Source: CALELF01 sp045617925
Lineage (GTDB): Bacteria; Synergistota; Synergistia; Synergistales; Synergistaceae
Direction of reading: 5' to 3'
Length of the DNA stretch: 64,000 bases
NCBI GenBank assembly: GCA_045617925.1
Contig: JAZLJR010000053.1
Span: 47,738 to 111,737, forward strand
Shown: piece by piece, positions 63,370 to 64,000 of the stretch
Layout of the letters: each line of letters opens with the position of its first letter
Position numbering within the stretch: position 1 is the first letter of the stretch
The notes under the pieces: model-generated
What the model was told of the DNA's origin: nothing
The model's database searches: none
Seen by the model: the letters and a program-made list of their open reading frames with translations, nothing else
Position numbers and translations under genes: made by a program

Positions 63370-64000
63370 CTTTTACATCACTATCTTCGTCTGAATTTTT
63401 CTTTTCAGCTAGCGGATTTTTCCAAGAGGCATAATCACACTCCGGATACTCGCTGCAACCGTAGAATGTGCGTCCTTTAGCTGTTTTCTTCTTTATCACG
63501 TCGCCCTTGCCACATTTTGGACACTTCACACCTGTTAAGTCCAAAATTCTACGTGTGTATTTGCAATCTGGATAGCCAGAACAACCTATAAACTCTCCAA
63601 AACGGCTTGTCCTAATCAAAAGTGGTTTGCCACACTCTGGACATGCTTCACCAAGCATTTTGGGTTCAATCCTCATTGGCTCTGCGTTTCTTGAAACATC
63701 CTCAACACGTGGCTTGAAATCACTCCAAAACTTTGCAAGCAATTCTTTCCACTTTATTGTGCCAACTTCAATGGTATCTAAATCATTCTCCATGTCCGCT
63801 GTAAAATGCTCGTTTATTACATCAGAGAAATTTTTAACGATAAATTCATTAACCTTGCGACCAAGATCAGTAGGAACAAGTTTTTTATCTTCGCTACGCT
63901 CAGCATAGAGTCTTGCAATAAGGGTTTCAATAATTGCTGCATAGGTGGACGGTCTTCCAATGCCTTTATCTTCAAGAACCTTTACCAATCCAGCCTCTGT
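63359..64000 (-). CDS. topA: DNA topoisomerase I, 3' part (continues beyond window)
   Basis: Relaxes negative supercoils. Only the C-terminal 213 or so residues are inside the window. They begin TEAGLVKVLEDKGIGRPSTYA, the conserved end of the core domain, given here as LEDKGIGRPSTYA. Two C4 zinc-ribbon repeats follow (CPECGK...GCSGYPDC and CPKCGK...GCSEYPEC), then an acidic tail (DEDSDVKDEL). The 5' end lies past position 64000, so no start can be assigned. Confidence 0.96.
   Translation of the reverse strand, partial: TEAGLVKVLEDKGIGRPSTYAAIIETLIARLYAERSEDKKLVPTDLGRKVNEFIVKNFSDVINEHFTADMENDLDTIEVGTIKWKELLAKFWSDFKPRVEDVSRNAEPMRIEPKMLGEACPECGKPLLIRTSRFGEFIGCSGYPDCKYTRRILDLTGVKCPKCGKGDVIKKKTAKGRTFYGCSEYPECDYASWKNPLAEKKNSDEDSDVKDEL

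Noticed and set aside
1..64000. CRISPR arrays, insertion sequences, prophage or toxin-antitoxin loci
   Set aside because: No regularly spaced repeats, transposase, integrase or phage genes are seen; all long frames are explained by chromosomal housekeeping or envelope genes.

Overview
This is an AT-rich chromosomal segment from a bacterium that combines Bacillota-style gene order with an outer membrane. Bacillota-like features are the blocks gap-pgk-tpiA, rpsB-tsf-pyrH-frr, uppS-cdsA-dxr-rseP-ispG, tig-clpP-clpX-lon-engB-valS, yvcK next to a RapZ domain, topA-trmFO, the YaaN-free recR-ybaB pair, and families such as QueT, Hpre_diP_synt_I and Asp23. Diderm features are a complete-looking 4-amino-4-deoxy-L-arabinose (Ara4N) lipid A modification operon, a SurA/PrsA-type periplasmic foldase and a bactofilin. 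Together they point to a diderm Bacillota, most likely in or near Negativicutes. This is inference from gene content, not from a phylogeny. Coding density is very high, many genes overlap by 1-14 bases, and I see no phage, transposon, integron or CRISPR signal.

Layout. Position 1-330: tRNA-Ser(GGA) with a consensus promoter, then a bidirectional terminator. 330-10570 (minus): queA, xth, guaB, ispDF, recR, ybaB, an unusual membrane glycosyltransferase, serS, uvrC. 10595-12317 (plus): cysS and a small membrane protein. 12439-18616 (minus): bactofilin, a polysaccharide deacetylase broken in frame at a 10-A run, the glycolytic trio tpiA-pgk-gap, then yvcK and a solitary RapZ C-terminal domain. 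18690-20930 (plus): thioredoxin-like protein, queT, tRNA-Leu(CAG), a CPA2-type cation/proton antiporter. 20977-25394 (minus): frr, pyrH, tsf, rpsB with a structured leader, a cold-shock gene, argF. 25418-37394 (minus): a long envelope and isoprenoid operon, ispG, rseP, dxr, cdsA, uppS, udg, a P-loop/Asp23 fusion, murA, wecB, a WecA/TagO enzyme, an RpiB-Upp fusion, meaB and a small membrane protein. 37457-48372 (minus): valS, engB, lon, clpX, clpP, tig and a Ski2-like helicase. 48467-49826 (minus): tRNA-Ser(UGA) and a SurA-like foldase. 49943-58778 (minus): DUF3795, an ECF-like transporter, coaD, rsmD and the arn operon. 58925-61973 (plus): mnmE, a FabD-like acyltransferase and a DUF805 protein. 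62044-64000 (minus): trmFO and the 3' part of topA.

How the genes work together. The MEP isoprenoid route (dxr, ispDF, ispG) feeds uppS, which makes the undecaprenyl carrier. That carrier is used by the WecA/TagO enzyme together with WecB and a TagA/WecG-type transferase (a GlcNAc-ManNAc lipid-linked disaccharide), and by the Arn enzymes. murA, yvcK/RapZ, bactofilin and the deacetylase add cell-wall functions. queA with queT, mnmE and trmFO cover tRNA modification. lon, clpXP, tig and the SurA-like protein cover protein quality control.

The most unusual items are: a catalytically dead WecA-like domain fused to a GT26 glycosyltransferase; the deacetylase whose reading frame depends on a poly(A) slip; an RpiB-Upp fusion; a P-loop/Asp23 fusion; and a RapZ that has lost its ATPase half. 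I did not find a clearly new multi-gene defence or mobile system.
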